Of a DNA stretch of 64,000 nt, positions 34,913 to 44,013 are shown piece after piece (positions within the stretch are counted from its first letter, which is position 1; each line of letters begins with the position of its first letter). A program made the translations under genes and the position numbers. Location of the stretch: assembly GCA_902363675.1 (NCBI GenBank), contig CABJAV010000003.1, positions 163,582 to 227,581 on the forward strand, given 5' to 3'. The notes under the pieces are model-generated. The model was not told where the DNA came from and searched no databases. It worked only from the letters and a program-made list of their open reading frames with translations. This stretch comes from Lachnospiraceae bacterium (GTDB taxonomy: Bacteria > Bacillota > Clostridia > Lachnospirales > Lachnospiraceae).

Positions 34913-37165
34913 TTACATATGATCGTGGCAGGTACGTGCGATTACATCCATCTGCTGTTCCTTAGTAAGATCGATGAACTTAACAGCGTAACCAGATACA
35001 CGGATTGTGAAGTTTGCGTACTCTTCTTTCTCCGGATGCTCCATAGCGTCGATAAGCTTCTCCTTACCAAATACATTGACATTGAGGTGATGCGCACCCT
35101 GATCAAAGTATCCATCCATAACGTTTACAAGGTTATCGATACGCTCACCCTCTTCATTTCCAAGTGCACCAGGGTTGATGGTCTGGGTGTTGGAAATTCC
35201 GTCAAGTGCCCACTCATATGGGATCTTTGTCAGAGAGTTCAGGGAAGCAAGAAGTCCGCTCTTCTCTGCGCCGTAGCTTGGGTTAGCTCCCGGTGAAAGT
35301 GGCTCGCCTGCCTTACGTCCGTCTGGCATTGCTCCTGTAGCCTTACCGTATACAACGTTAGATGTAATTGTAAGGATAGAAGTTGTAGGCTCAGAATCAC
35401 GGTATGTGTGATGTTTCTTTAACTTATCCATGAATGTCTGTAACAGCCATACTCCGATATCGTCGGCACGGTCATCATCGTTACCGTATCTTGGGAAGTC
35501 TCCCTCGATCTCGAAGTCTTTTGCAATTCCGTTCTCATCACGGATTACCTTAACCTTTGCGTACTTGATTGCAGAAAGAGAATCAATAACATGTGAGAAT
35601 CCTGCAATACCGGTTGCGAATGTTCTCTTGAGATCGGTATCCATCAGAGAAAGTTCTGCTGCTTCATAGTAATATTTGTCATGCATATACTGGATCAGGT
35701 TTAAGGTATTTACATAAATATCTACTAACCAGTCCATCATCTTGTCGTACTTCTCCATAACTTCATCGTAATCAAGGTACTCAGATGTAATCGGCTTGTA
35801 ATCAGGTCCGACCTGCTGGCCTGTCTTCTCATCCACACCACCGTTGATTGCGTAGAGGAGACACTTTGCAAGGTTTGCACGGGCACCGAAGAACTGCATC
35901 TCCTTACCTGTCTGTGTAGCGGAAACACAGCAGCAGATTGCATAATCATCGCCCCATACAGGCTTCATAGCGTCATCATTCTCGTACTGGATAGAGCTTG
36001 TATCGATAGAGATACGTGCTGCATAATCCTTGAATGCCTGTGGAAGTCTGGAAGAATATAATACTGTAAGATTTGGCTCCGGAGCCGGTCCCATATTCTC
36101 TAATGTATGCAGGAAACGGAAGTCGGACTTTGTAACCATAGAACGTCCGTCTACCCCTGTACCTGCAACGTCAAGTGTTGCCCATACCGGGTCACCTGAG
36201 AACAGCTGGTTGTAAGAAGGAATACGTGCAAACTTCACCATACGAAGCTTCATTGTGAAGTGATCAACTAATTCCTGTACTTCCTGCTCAGTGATAATAC
36301 CCTTCTTTAAATCTCTCTCGAAGTAGATATCCAGGAAAGTAGAAACACGTCCAACGGACATTGCTGCACCGTTCTGTGTCTTGATTGCTGCAAGGTATCC
36401 GAAGTATAACCACTGTACAGCTTCCTTTGCGTTTGTTGCAGGTCTTGAAATATCGTATCCATAGATCTCTGCAAGCTTCTTCATATCCTCTAAGCATTTA
36501 ATCTGCTCTGCGATCTCTTCTCTTAAACGGATCACATTGTCTGTCATCTCGCCACATCCACAGTTTGCCTTATCTTTCTTCTTCTCCTCGATGAGGTGAT
36601 CGATACCATATAATGCAACACGACGGTAATCGCCGACAATACGTCCACGTCCGTATGTATCCGGAAGACCTGTTAAGATCTTATTGTGACGAACCTTCAT
36701 CATCTCCGGTGTGTAAGCATCAAATACAGCTGTATTATGTGTCTTATGATACTTGGTAAAGATCTCCTTTAACTTGTCACTTACCTGGTATCCGTATGTC
36801 TCACATGCCTGAACAGCCATCTTGATTCCACCGTAAGGCATGAATGCACGCTTTAATGGTTTGTCTGTCTGTAAACCTACAATTGTCTCTAAATCCTTTA
36901 AGGACTCATCAATATATCCCGGACCATAAGCTGTAATACCTGTTACAACCTCTGTCTCCATATCAAGAACGCCACCCTTTGCACGTTCCTCTTTCTGTAA
37001 CTTCTGTAATGCTCCCCAAAGCTTATCTGTTGCCTCTGTTGGTCCAGCGAGGAAGTCCTCGTTTCCATCATATGGGGTGTAGTTGTCCTGAATGAACTGA
37101 CGAACATTGATTTCTTCTTTCCAAAGACGTCCTTCGAATCCATCCCATTCTTTCATTTCTAACAT
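34913..37165 (-). CDS. pflB: formate C-acetyltransferase (pyruvate formate-lyase)
   Basis: Glycyl-radical enzyme splitting pyruvate with CoA into acetyl-CoA and formate, central to anaerobic fermentation. The 750 residues show the active cysteines in [14 protein letters not shown] and the radical glycine in [12 protein letters not shown] near the C-terminus. Length matches E. coli PflB (760). The ATG at 37165 has AGGAGG upstream. A separate promoter-like sequence and a ZTP riboswitch lie upstream; the activase gene follows. Confidence 0.97.
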   Translation of the reverse strand: MLEMKEWDGFEGRLWKEEINVRQFIQDNYTPYDGNEDFLAGPTEATDKLWGALQKLQKEERAKGGVLDMETEVVTGITAYGPGYIDESLKDLETIVGLQTDKPLKRAFMPYGGIKMAVQACETYGYQVSDKLKEIFTKYHKTHNTAVFDAYTPEMMKVRHNKILTGLPDTYGRGRIVGDYRRVALYGIDHLIEEKKKDKANCGCGEMTDNVIRLREEIAEQIKCLEDMKKLAEIYGYDISRPATNAKEAVQWLYFGYLAAIKTQNGAAMSVGRVSTFLDIYFERDLKKGIITEQEVQELVDHFTMKLRMVKFARIPSYNQLFSGDPVWATLDVAGTGVDGRSMVTKSDFRFLHTLENMGPAPEPNLTVLYSSRLPQAFKDYAARISIDTSSIQYENDDAMKPVWGDDYAICCCVSATQTGKEMQFFGARANLAKCLLYAINGGVDEKTGQQVGPDYKPITSEYLDYDEVMEKYDKMMDWLVDIYVNTLNLIQYMHDKYYYEAAELSLMDTDLKRTFATGIAGFSHVIDSLSAIKYAKVKVIRDENGIAKDFEIEGDFPRYGNDDDRADDIGVWLLQTFMDKLKKHHTYRDSEPTTSILTITSNVVYGKATGAMPDGRKAGEPLSPGANPSYGAEKSGLLASLNSLTKIPYEWALDGISNTQTINPGALGNEEGERIDNLVNVMDGYFDQGAHHLNVNVFGKEKLIDAMEHPEKEEYANFTIRVSGYAVKFIDLTKEQQMDVIARTCHDHM

Positions 37166-37219
37166 GATGTTCCTCCTTCTATAAAATTGATTGCACTATT
37201 GCCATATATTAGTTTTGTC

Positions 37220-37259
37220 TAACCATTGATAGGTTATACTAACATATGTAATTTGTCAA
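37220..37259 (-). promoter_or_regulatory. second pflB promoter with inverted repeat
   Basis: Minus strand TTGACA (37254-37259), 15 bp, TATAAC (37233-37238). The inverted repeat TAACC...GGTTA (37220-37236) overlaps the -10 box and the start. It lies downstream of the riboswitch terminator, so pflB may have a ligand-independent start under redox or carbon control. The spacer is short; the call is tentative. Confidence 0.4.
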
Positions 37260-37339
37260 GTCCAGGGAATCGTGTTTTTGATTTGATACAAAGCACAACT
37301 CTTCAGTATCTTTATTCTGAAAAGTCTATATATCTAATT

Positions 37340-37510
37340 AAAAAAAGACCCTCCAGGCTCCTTTTGTTGCCCAGACGGTCGGCAATTGCAACGCTTCTCT
37401 GAAGCATCGCCTGCGATGCCTCGAAGAGACATTGCATTCTTCGGCAGCCAATAAAACTGCCATGTTATACTCCACGTGGTTCTCCACTCATTCCGTCAGT
37501 CATATAACGA
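37340..37510 (-). ncRNA. ZTP riboswitch (pfl motif) with terminator, upstream of pflB
   Basis: Senses ZMP/ZTP (AICAR phosphates), which accumulate when 10-formyl-THF is scarce. On the minus strand the first conserved region ATGACTGACGGAATGAGTGG (about 37486-37505) with GAACCACGTGG is followed, after a variable hairpin (about 37383-37440), by the hallmark GCCGACCGTCTGGGC (37369-37383). The GACC..GGGC arm of that hallmark also pairs with GCCTGGAGGGTC to form a terminator ending in seven T (37340-37346), the usual ZTP switching design: ligand should favour read-through into pflB. The family was first named for pfl genes. The assignment is by eye from the consensus. Confidence 0.8.
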
Positions 37511-37514
37511 CTGT

Positions 37515-37543
37515 ATTATAACTTACTGTGTCTCTTTGCGCAA
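37515..37543 (-). promoter_or_regulatory. promoter of the ZTP riboswitch-pflB transcript
   Basis: Minus strand TTGCGC (37538-37543), 17 bp, TATAAT (37515-37520), just upstream of the aptamer. Confidence 0.75.
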
Positions 37544-37561
37544 GCAGAAAAATGTGGAAAA

Positions 37562-37600
37562 TAAAAAGTCAGAAAACGCCAATTATGACACCTTCTGACT
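37562..37600 (-). terminator. terminator after the RsmH-like gene
   Basis: Minus strand AGTCAGAA and TTCTGACT enclose an 18-base loop with weak internal pairing, followed by TTTTTATTTT. It starts 8 bp after the methyltransferase stop. Confidence 0.75.
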
Positions 37601-37607
37601 CTATGTT

Positions 37608-38660
37608 CTACGCACGAACGGCCCAACGCATTTTTGTGGAACGCGCACGCCCATTTTGTGCACATTCCTGTGCAGACGGTCGGATCACGTCCTTCGAATA
37701 ATCACTGTAAATTCCTTCACGGAAACCTTCCTTTAATGCACGTTTTACCAATTTGTCCTCACCGGAATGGAAAGTAAGTATTGCTACACGTCCACCCGGT
37801 TTCAGCGCATCCGGAAGTTTCTCCATAAATTCATAAAGTACTTCAAATTCCCGGTTCACATCAATACGCAAAGCCTGAAATGTCCTCTGGCATGTTTTTT
37901 TAATTGTAACTTTCTTTTCTTTTTCCGGAAGAAAATCCAGTGTTTTTTCTATAACATGACGAAGTTTGGTTGTCGTATCAATACGATTTCCTTTTCGGAT
38001 CTCATCAGTGATTGCTTTTGCCAGTTCTTCACAGTACGGTTCATCCGAGTTCTCATCCAGCATTCCTGCCAGTTCTTCTCTGGAAATATGATCGAGGCGT
38101 TCTGCCGCGCTGATTCCCTTTTCCGGATTCAGACGCAGATCCAGGGGGCCATCTACTTTAAAGGAAAAGCCTCTCTCCGGGTTGTCAATCTGCATCGAAG
38201 AAACACCTAAATCGGCCAATATGAAATCAAAGCCTCCGGCCTCCTTTGCAATCTCATCAATCGTGCAGAAGTTCTGCAGTTTGATTGTGAGGATATCCTC
38301 ACCAAAGCCTGCATCCGCAAGTCTCTTTTTCGTCTTTGCGGACTCGATAGGGTCCACATCCGTCGCATACATGTGTCCCTTCCCCTGCAACTGCTGCAAC
38401 ATGGCCTTGGTATGTCCACCATAACCAAGCGTGGCATCAAATCCGGTCTCTCCCGGCTGAATATTTAAAAAGTTAATAATTTCGTTTACCATAATGGAAA
38501 TATGCATTCCTGCCGGTGTATTTCCTTTTTGAATCACATGGGCGATCGTATCCTGATATTTTTCCGGATTCAGTTCCTTATATTTTTCCTCAAATTTCTT
38601 TGGATATTTTCCTTTATAACGCACACGTCTTTTGTGTACGGTTTCCTTCTGCTCTTCCAT
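37608..38660 (-). CDS. RsmH-like 16S rRNA (cytosine-N4) methyltransferase paralogue
   Basis: SAM-dependent methyltransferase of the MraW/RsmH family, 350 residues. It has a ~45-residue basic N-terminal extension (HKRRVRYKGKYPKKF) absent from standard RsmH (about 313). The core shows GFDATLGYGGHTKAML, ATDVDP, FDFILADLGVSSMQIDNPER and GGRVAILTFHSGEDKLVKRA. Standard rsmH sits in the division/cell-wall cluster, which is not here, so this is probably the second paralogue seen in many Clostridia. Target unproven. It follows the PilZ gene by 24 bp with AAGGAG before the start. Confidence 0.82.
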   Translation of the reverse strand: MEEQKETVHKRRVRYKGKYPKKFEEKYKELNPEKYQDTIAHVIQKGNTPAGMHISIMVNEIINFLNIQPGETGFDATLGYGGHTKAMLQQLQGKGHMYATDVDPIESAKTKKRLADAGFGEDILTIKLQNFCTIDEIAKEAGGFDFILADLGVSSMQIDNPERGFSFKVDGPLDLRLNPEKGISAAERLDHISREELAGMLDENSDEPYCEELAKAITDEIRKGNRIDTTTKLRHVIEKTLDFLPEKEKKVTIKKTCQRTFQALRIDVNREFEVLYEFMEKLPDALKPGGRVAILTFHSGEDKLVKRALKEGFREGIYSDYSKDVIRPSAQECAQNGRARSTKMRWAVRA

Positions 38661-38684
38661 GCAGTCTCTCCTTGCCTTTTGCTG

Positions 38685-39368
38685 TTATTCCGTCTTCATG
38701 CGCGCCCGTTGCTTTTCATTGATGAATTTGCGCAGATTCGGATCCTCGTATTTCAATTTACACCCATACAGAAACTTATCTTTAGCGATTGTCTTTTTCC
38801 GCACACAGACACCTGCCAAAGGCATCTCCAGCTCCTGATTAAGCGTTTCTGCCCGCACAGATTCTCCCCTGCGGATGCCATCTTTATTCGTAATTATGGC
38901 AAACCCGGTCGCCGATACATCTCTGACCGTTCCGCCCACCTGTTCGTCCGACTGGCCGACATAAATATTCGCCGGCGCATGGATCTCCAGCCGGTAAGCA
39001 TGCCGACGGTTCATTTTCGTTCCATCTTTGCTCGGTATAATGACATGACAATATCCATTATCACCTTTTGCTTTCTTGATTGTGATATCTTCCCACACAA
39101 CTGGCGGCATATCATCTTTCAACAAATACAGATCGATCAGCACGTTTGGAGAATCAAAAGCGACTGTAAATGTACTCTCTTCTCCGTTGTCCCCCGCAGG
39201 GACTACTGTTCGGATTTCATCCACTGCCAAACCCGTAGGATACACTTTTTGTATCTTTACCGGGAAATCCAGTGACTTTGGACTTCTTACCTCTTCGCCA
39301 TCTTTCATCATCTTCGAAAACACTTTAACAATAAGATGGCTGTCTTTTTCAACTTCCCCTATTTTCAT
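38685..39368 (-). CDS. PilZ-domain c-di-GMP-binding protein
   Basis: Predicted c-di-GMP effector, 227 residues. An N-terminal YcgR-like beta domain (about 1-110) is followed by PilZ with the binding motifs RRHAYRLE (RxxxR) and VRDVSATGFAI (D/NxSxxG). Proteins of this build act as flagellar brakes or control envelope processes. It lies 12 bp after the response-regulator gene and before the RsmH-like gene. Together with the GGDEF protein at 29.8-33.2 kb it shows that the organism uses c-di-GMP signalling. Confidence 0.88.
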   Translation of the reverse strand: MKIGEVEKDSHLIVKVFSKMMKDGEEVRSPKSLDFPVKIQKVYPTGLAVDEIRTVVPAGDNGEESTFTVAFDSPNVLIDLYLLKDDMPPVVWEDITIKKAKGDNGYCHVIIPSKDGTKMNRRHAYRLEIHAPANIYVGQSDEQVGGTVRDVSATGFAIITNKDGIRRGESVRAETLNQELEMPLAGVCVRKKTIAKDKFLYGCKLKYEDPNLRKFINEKQRARMKTE

Positions 39369-39380
39369 AACTTTTTCCCT

Positions 39381-40070
39381 TTACAGTTTGAATCGGTAAC
39401 CAACTCCCCAGATTGTTTCGATATACTGTGGTTTGTTGGTATTCATCTCAATTTTTTCACGAATCTTCTTGATGTGTACTGTAACAGTTGCAATGTCTCC
39501 AATAGATTCCATATCCCAGATTTTACGGAACAATTCTTCCTTTGTAAATACGTGATTCGGATTTTCCGCAAGGAAAGTAAGCAGATCGAATTCCTTCGTT
39601 GTAAACTGTCTCTCCTCACCATTTACCCATACACGACGCGCAGTCTTGTCAATTTTGATTCCGCGGATCTCAACAATATCATTCTCTACGGTATTGCTTC
39701 CGATCAGTCTCTCATAACGTGCAAGATGCGCCTTCACACGTGCAACCAATTCACTTGGTGAAAATGGCTTGGTGACATAATCATCTGCTCCCAGACCCAG
39801 TCCACGGATTTTATCAATATCATCCTTCTTGGCTGATACCATAAGGATCGGCGTATTCTTCTTCTCGCGAATCTGCTTGCAGATCTCAAAGCCATCCACT
39901 TCCGGTAACATCAAATCCAGAATAAACAGATCAAAATCTTCGTTTAAGGCCCTCTCCAATCCGCTTTTCCCATCATTTTCAATTTCAACTTCAAAGCCGC
40001 TGAGTTCCAGATAATCCTTCTCTAAATCTGCAATCGCCACTTCATCTTCTACAATTAAAATTCTACTCAT
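39381..40070 (-). CDS. OmpR-family response regulator
   Basis: DNA-binding response regulator of 229 residues. Receiver with acidic pocket VEDE, phospho-acceptor Asp in FILDLMLPEVDG, Thr/Ser and Lys in SAKKDD and YVTKPFSP; C-terminal winged helix with RVWVNGEERQFTTKEFDLL and TVTVHIKKIREKIE. Its ATG overlaps the end of the histidine-kinase gene by 8 bp, so the pair is coupled. Target genes are unknown. Confidence 0.94.
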   Translation of the reverse strand: MSRILIVEDEVAIADLEKDYLELSGFEVEIENDGKSGLERALNEDFDLFILDLMLPEVDGFEICKQIREKKNTPILMVSAKKDDIDKIRGLGLGADDYVTKPFSPSELVARVKAHLARYERLIGSNTVENDIVEIRGIKIDKTARRVWVNGEERQFTTKEFDLLTFLAENPNHVFTKEELFRKIWDMESIGDIATVTVHIKKIREKIEMNTNKPQYIETIWGVGYRFKL

Positions 40071-41550
40071 TTGCTACCTCCTGATATTTGCGAATAACAA
40101 AATACATTGTTGTGCCACTGTTCTCTTTGCTGGTTGCCCAGATTTTTCCACCGTGGTCCTCAATAATTTTCTTTACAATCGACAGACCGATTCCGCTTCC
40201 GCCCGTCGCAGAATTGCGGGAGGCATCCGTGCGGTAAAACCGGTCAAAAATGTACGGCAGGTCTTTTTGCGCAATACCCCGTCCGTTATCCTCGATTTCT
40301 ACCTGTATGAAATCCCCGACATCCTTAATACGAATGTTGATGAACTTCTCCGTCTTGTTCATATATTTCACAGAATTTCCAATAATGTTGTTGATTACGC
40401 GGCGGAGCTGCTCCGGATCTGCGATGATCATAGTATCTGCTGTGGCATAATTGAAATAGGACAGGCCAATACCTTTTGCTTCAAGGTCAAGCCCGATTTC
40501 CTCCACGCAGTCTTTGAAATATTCACACACATTGATTTTTGCAAAATCATACGGAATACGGTTCGTATCAATTTTTGAATATAAGGTCAGTTCATTGATA
40601 AGTGTATCCATCTCGTTTGCTTTATTATAAATCGTGCGAATATATTTATCCAGTTTTTCCGGGGTATTTGCCACACCATCCATGATACCTTCTGCATATC
40701 CTTTGACTGCAGTAATCGGAGTCTTTAAATCATGTGCAATATTACTGATGAGTGCTTTGTTTTCCCGCTCATTATTAAGTTTCTCTTCTGCGTTATCTTT
40801 CAGACGTTGACGCATCTCCTCAAACGTAACACATAGTTCACCGATCTCATCATCCGCTTTCACATCCATGGAAAAATCCAGGTTGCCTTCTTTAATATTC
40901 TCCGCTGCAACCTGCAACTTTTTAATTGGCGTGATCATGCTGCGGTATATCCAAATGATCATCATAAAAGCCGTCAAAAGCAAAATAATGACAATCGAGA
41001 TAATCCCACCTACAATTGTCTGCCGTACTTCCGGCACGGTTTCCTTCAGGGAAGTAATGATAAAGGCCGTTGTCTCTTCCCCTGTAGTCAGTTTAAAATC
41101 TACCTGTTTTACAAGTATCTCATCATCACTGTCAATATAAGTTCCCACTCCTGCCTCGGATCCTGTTGAGCCGTAATCGGGAAGGGAATCGACAACAATC
41201 TGATTATCGCTGCCACCATTGTAATACAACTGACTGCCTCTTCGAATGATCAGATAGGAATACTTTTGTTTTAATTCCTCATTCAGTTCCTGCAGATACG
41301 TCATGTTCACAAGTTCGTCGGGGGTTTTTTGTATCTTCTTTTGTATTTTCTGAAAATCAGCTACCGTATACCGGTTCAACAGCTGTACGGAGTTGATCAC
41401 ACTATATGCATCGGTGTTCTTAATACCGTATGTCTCCTCGATTGCATGCGCCTGAAAATTGCAAAAGCCTACAACCGTCGCTGTCGCCAAAAGTATCGGT
41501 ACAAATATAATGATGCAAAATGCAATAATTAATTTTGTCTTTATCTTCAT
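40063..41550 (-). CDS. sensor histidine kinase, HAMP-containing
   Basis: Membrane sensor kinase of 495 residues, partner of the regulator downstream. TM1 (about 7-29), an extracellular sensor of about 150 residues, TM2 (about 180-202), HAMP, HisKA with the H-box ALISNIAHDLKTPITAVKGY and HATPase with NIIGNSVKY, DNGRGI and GGSGIGLSIV. First gene of the kinase-regulator-PilZ-rsmH-like series. The signal is not predictable from sequence. Confidence 0.93.
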   Translation of the reverse strand: MKIKTKLIIAFCIIIFVPILLATATVVGFCNFQAHAIEETYGIKNTDAYSVINSVQLLNRYTVADFQKIQKKIQKTPDELVNMTYLQELNEELKQKYSYLIIRRGSQLYYNGGSDNQIVVDSLPDYGSTGSEAGVGTYIDSDDEILVKQVDFKLTTGEETTAFIITSLKETVPEVRQTIVGGIISIVIILLLTAFMMIIWIYRSMITPIKKLQVAAENIKEGNLDFSMDVKADDEIGELCVTFEEMRQRLKDNAEEKLNNERENKALISNIAHDLKTPITAVKGYAEGIMDGVANTPEKLDKYIRTIYNKANEMDTLINELTLYSKIDTNRIPYDFAKINVCEYFKDCVEEIGLDLEAKGIGLSYFNYATADTMIIADPEQLRRVINNIIGNSVKYMNKTEKFINIRIKDVGDFIQVEIEDNGRGIAQKDLPYIFDRFYRTDASRNSATGGSGIGLSIVKKIIEDHGGKIWATSKENSGTTMYFVIRKYQEVANE

Positions 41551-41576
41551 GAATTGCTCCTTTATAGTAATGCATT

Positions 41577-41608
41577 ATAAAAAGGCACAGGATTGTCTCC
41601 TGTGCCTT
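41577..41608 (-). terminator. terminator after metK
   Basis: Minus strand AAGGCACAGGA, five-base loop, TCCTGTGCCTT and a T run. It lies between metK and the histidine kinase gene. Confidence 0.85.
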
Positions 41609-41660
41609 ATTATAACATTGTTTATTCCAAAAGTATGTAAACTTTTCATAAACTCATGAA

Positions 41661-42842
41661 CTATAAATATTTCTTTAATACATCAACTTTATCTGTTGCT
41701 TCCCATGGAAGGTTCAGATCGGTACGTCCAAAATGTCCGTATGCTGCGGTTCCACGATAAATCGGTCTGCGCAGATCAAGCATCTTAATGATTCCTGCCG
41801 GACGAAGATCAAAATTCTCTCTTACAATCTCTACCAGCTTGTCATCTGCGATCTTGCCGGTTCCAAATGTATCAACCATAACCGAAGTAGGCTGTGCAAC
41901 ACCGATTGCGTAAGAAAGCTGGATCTCACACTTCTCTGCAAGCCCTGCTGCAACGATGTTCTTTGCCACATAACGTGCTGCGTATGCTGCGGAACGGTCT
42001 ACCTTTGTACAGTCTTTTCCAGAGAAAGCTCCGCCACCGTGACGTGCGTATCCGCCGTAAGTATCTACAATGATCTTACGTCCGGTAAGTCCTGCATCTC
42101 CGTGAGGTCCACCGATTACAAAACGTCCGGTTGGATTGATAAAGAACTTGGTATTGTCATCAATCATATCCTTTGGAAGAATTGGATCAAATACATACTT
42201 CTTGATATCTTCATGAATCTGTTCCTGTGTCACATCATCATCATGCTGGGTAGATAATACAACAGCTTCGAGTCTCTTTGGCTTTCCAGCCTCATTATAC
42301 TCAACAGAAACCTGTGTCTTTCCGTCTGGACGGAGATAGGTAAGTGTACCGTCTTTACGTACCTTTGTCAGCTGTAATGCCAGCTTGTGAGCCAGTGAAA
42401 TCGGGTAAGGCATCAACTCTTCTGTCTCGTTTGTTGCATAACCAAACATCATACCCTGATCTCCGGCACCAGTGTCAAGATCATCGGTCAATGCGCCCTC
42501 TTTTGCCTCAAGTGCCTTATCAACACCCATAGCGATATCTGCGGACTGCTGGTCCAAAGCCACCATTACGGCACATGTGTTTCCGTCAAATCCGGTCTTT
42601 GCATCGTTGTATCCGATCTCGTTTACTGTCTTACGGACGATAGCCGGGATATCGAGCTGCGCTTTGGTTGTAATCTCTCCGGTTACCAGTACAAATCCTG
42701 TACAGCTGGCTGCCTCACAGGCAACACGGCTCATTGGATCCTGCTCCATACAGGCATCTAAGATTGCGTCGGAAATCGCATCACACATTTTGTCAGGATG
42801 TCCTTCGGTAACGGACTCTGATGTAAATAATAATTTTTCCAT
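41661..42842 (-). CDS. metK: S-adenosylmethionine synthetase
   Basis: Makes SAM from methionine and ATP. The 393 residues include [32 protein letters not shown], the phosphate loop [20 protein letters not shown] (20 residues) and [19 protein letters not shown]. The frame opens nine codons earlier, but the ATG at 42842 has AAGGAG upstream. A SAM-I riboswitch and its terminator control the gene. Confidence 0.97.
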   Translation of the reverse strand: MEKLLFTSESVTEGHPDKMCDAISDAILDACMEQDPMSRVACEAASCTGFVLVTGEITTKAQLDIPAIVRKTVNEIGYNDAKTGFDGNTCAVMVALDQQSADIAMGVDKALEAKEGALTDDLDTGAGDQGMMFGYATNETEELMPYPISLAHKLALQLTKVRKDGTLTYLRPDGKTQVSVEYNEAGKPKRLEAVVLSTQHDDDVTQEQIHEDIKKYVFDPILPKDMIDDNTKFFINPTGRFVIGGPHGDAGLTGRKIIVDTYGGYARHGGGAFSGKDCTKVDRSAAYAARYVAKNIVAAGLAEKCEIQLSYAIGVAQPTSVMVDTFGTGKIADDKLVEIVRENFDLRPAGIIKMLDLRRPIYRGTAAYGHFGRTDLNLPWEATDKVDVLKKYL

Positions 42843-42867
42843 GTTTTCTCCTTCCGTTTGTTTGCAC

Positions 42868-43025
42868 AAAAAAATCCACTTACTTTCATAAGTGGACCAA
42901 TTATATAGATAATCAAATCCCCTTATTGTTCGATTGCTCGCTCAGGTTGGCACCTTCCTGTCCCTCTCAGAAACGGGGTTGCCGTGACTTCACAGATCCT
43001 ATGTATCTCCATCACTCTGAATAAG
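42868..43025 (-). ncRNA. SAM-I (S-box) riboswitch with terminator, upstream of metK
   Basis: Minus strand aptamer 42922-43025: P1 strands CTTATT and AATAAG, CAGAGTGATGGAG, CTGTGAAGTCACGGCAACC, AAGGTGCCAACCTGAGCGAG, all S-box signatures (each quoted up to 20 bases). It is followed by a terminator, TCCACTTA/TAAGTGGA plus seven T (42868-42896). SAM binding should favour the terminator and shut off metK when SAM is plentiful. Confidence 0.96.
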
Positions 43026-43063
43026 AGAAATTTACAATATTAAATTTGAAATATCCACCCGAT

Positions 43064-43092
43064 ACAATACGCTCTTTTTCAAGGTATGTCAA
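43064..43092 (-). promoter_or_regulatory. metK promoter
   Basis: Minus strand TTGACA (43087-43092), 17 bp, TATTGT (43064-43069), about 40 bp before the aptamer. Confidence 0.8.
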
Positions 43093-43152
43093 GTGGTATT
43101 TTTTACTTCTTCAATCGTATTACTTTTCATATCCCATATCAAAGCAATCTCT

Positions 43153-44013
43153 CTACTTCACAACAACTTTCATTTTTGCTTTCTTCCCACTCCCGGTCAT
43201 GACGGTAATCGTTGCCTTTCCTTTTGCTTTCGCCATGAGCTTTCCTGTCTTCCTGTTTACAGTAACAACCTTGGGATTAGAGGATTTAAATTTCTTAGAG
43301 TCCGTACATCCGCCCGGTCCCATCTTAACCTTCGCCTGTGCCGTTGTCTTCTTTTTCATTGTAAGTGAAGCCCTGGTAAACTTCACACTTGTCGCTTCCA
43401 TATAGGAATAAATAAGATCACAATGTCCTTTATCAGTATTGGCGCCTTCCACAAAGCCTTCTTTTGTGTACTGCCATAAATCAACCGGAACCTGTAATTT
43501 TGGCTTCGTTTCTCTATAAGCAGCAACCCAGACTTTATAGCCCTTCAGCTTTTTCCAGTCAAATTGCTCGTTCAGATAAGAAACCGACGAATAAATCATT
43601 GGTTCATATCCGGCATCTGCAATCGTATCACAAAAAGCTTTTGCAATTGCCGTTGTGTTCGCCTTACCTCCTGCAAATATGCCTGCCTGTTCCATATCAT
43701 ACGCAACCGGATAGTCTAACTCTCTTCCATCAAGAATCTCCAGACAAAACTCAGCTTCTTTGACCGCATCTTCCGGCGTCCGGGTGCAGCACAAATGATA
43801 GACGCCGACTTTCAGTCCGGCCGCTACTGCTCCATTATAGTTTGCCTCAAACTGCGCATCTACATCCGGTGCCTGCCCCAATCCGGTTCGGATCATCACG
43901 AAATCCATGTCTGCATCCGCAATCAGATTCCAGTCTACAACACCATTATGGCTTGATATATCAAATCCATTGCCACTGAAGCCTGCAGCCCTGTCAGGAA
44001 ATCTCCTTTTCAC
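43153..44013 (-). CDS. GH25 lysozyme with C-terminal Big2-type domain, no signal peptide
   Basis: Predicted muramidase cleaving peptidoglycan. The 286 residues start with GFDISSHNGVVDWNLI (catalytic Asp), then DFVMIRTG, YPVAYDMEQ (acidic pair) and PVDLWQYTKEG, the GH25 core to about residue 195. A Big2/Ig-like cell-wall domain follows with SSNPKVVTVNRKTGKLMAKA. There is no signal peptide or membrane segment. The GTG at 44013 lies in the last 20 bp of essC next to GGAGG (very short spacing), so translation is coupled to essC. As last gene of the secretion operon it may open the wall for the machine, or be exported by it; both are inference. Confidence 0.82.
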   Translation of the reverse strand: MKRRFPDRAAGFSGNGFDISSHNGVVDWNLIADADMDFVMIRTGLGQAPDVDAQFEANYNGAVAAGLKVGVYHLCCTRTPEDAVKEAEFCLEILDGRELDYPVAYDMEQAGIFAGGKANTTAIAKAFCDTIADAGYEPMIYSSVSYLNEQFDWKKLKGYKVWVAAYRETKPKLQVPVDLWQYTKEGFVEGANTDKGHCDLIYSYMEATSVKFTRASLTMKKKTTAQAKVKMGPGGCTDSKKFKSSNPKVVTVNRKTGKLMAKAKGKATITVMTGSGKKAKMKVVVK

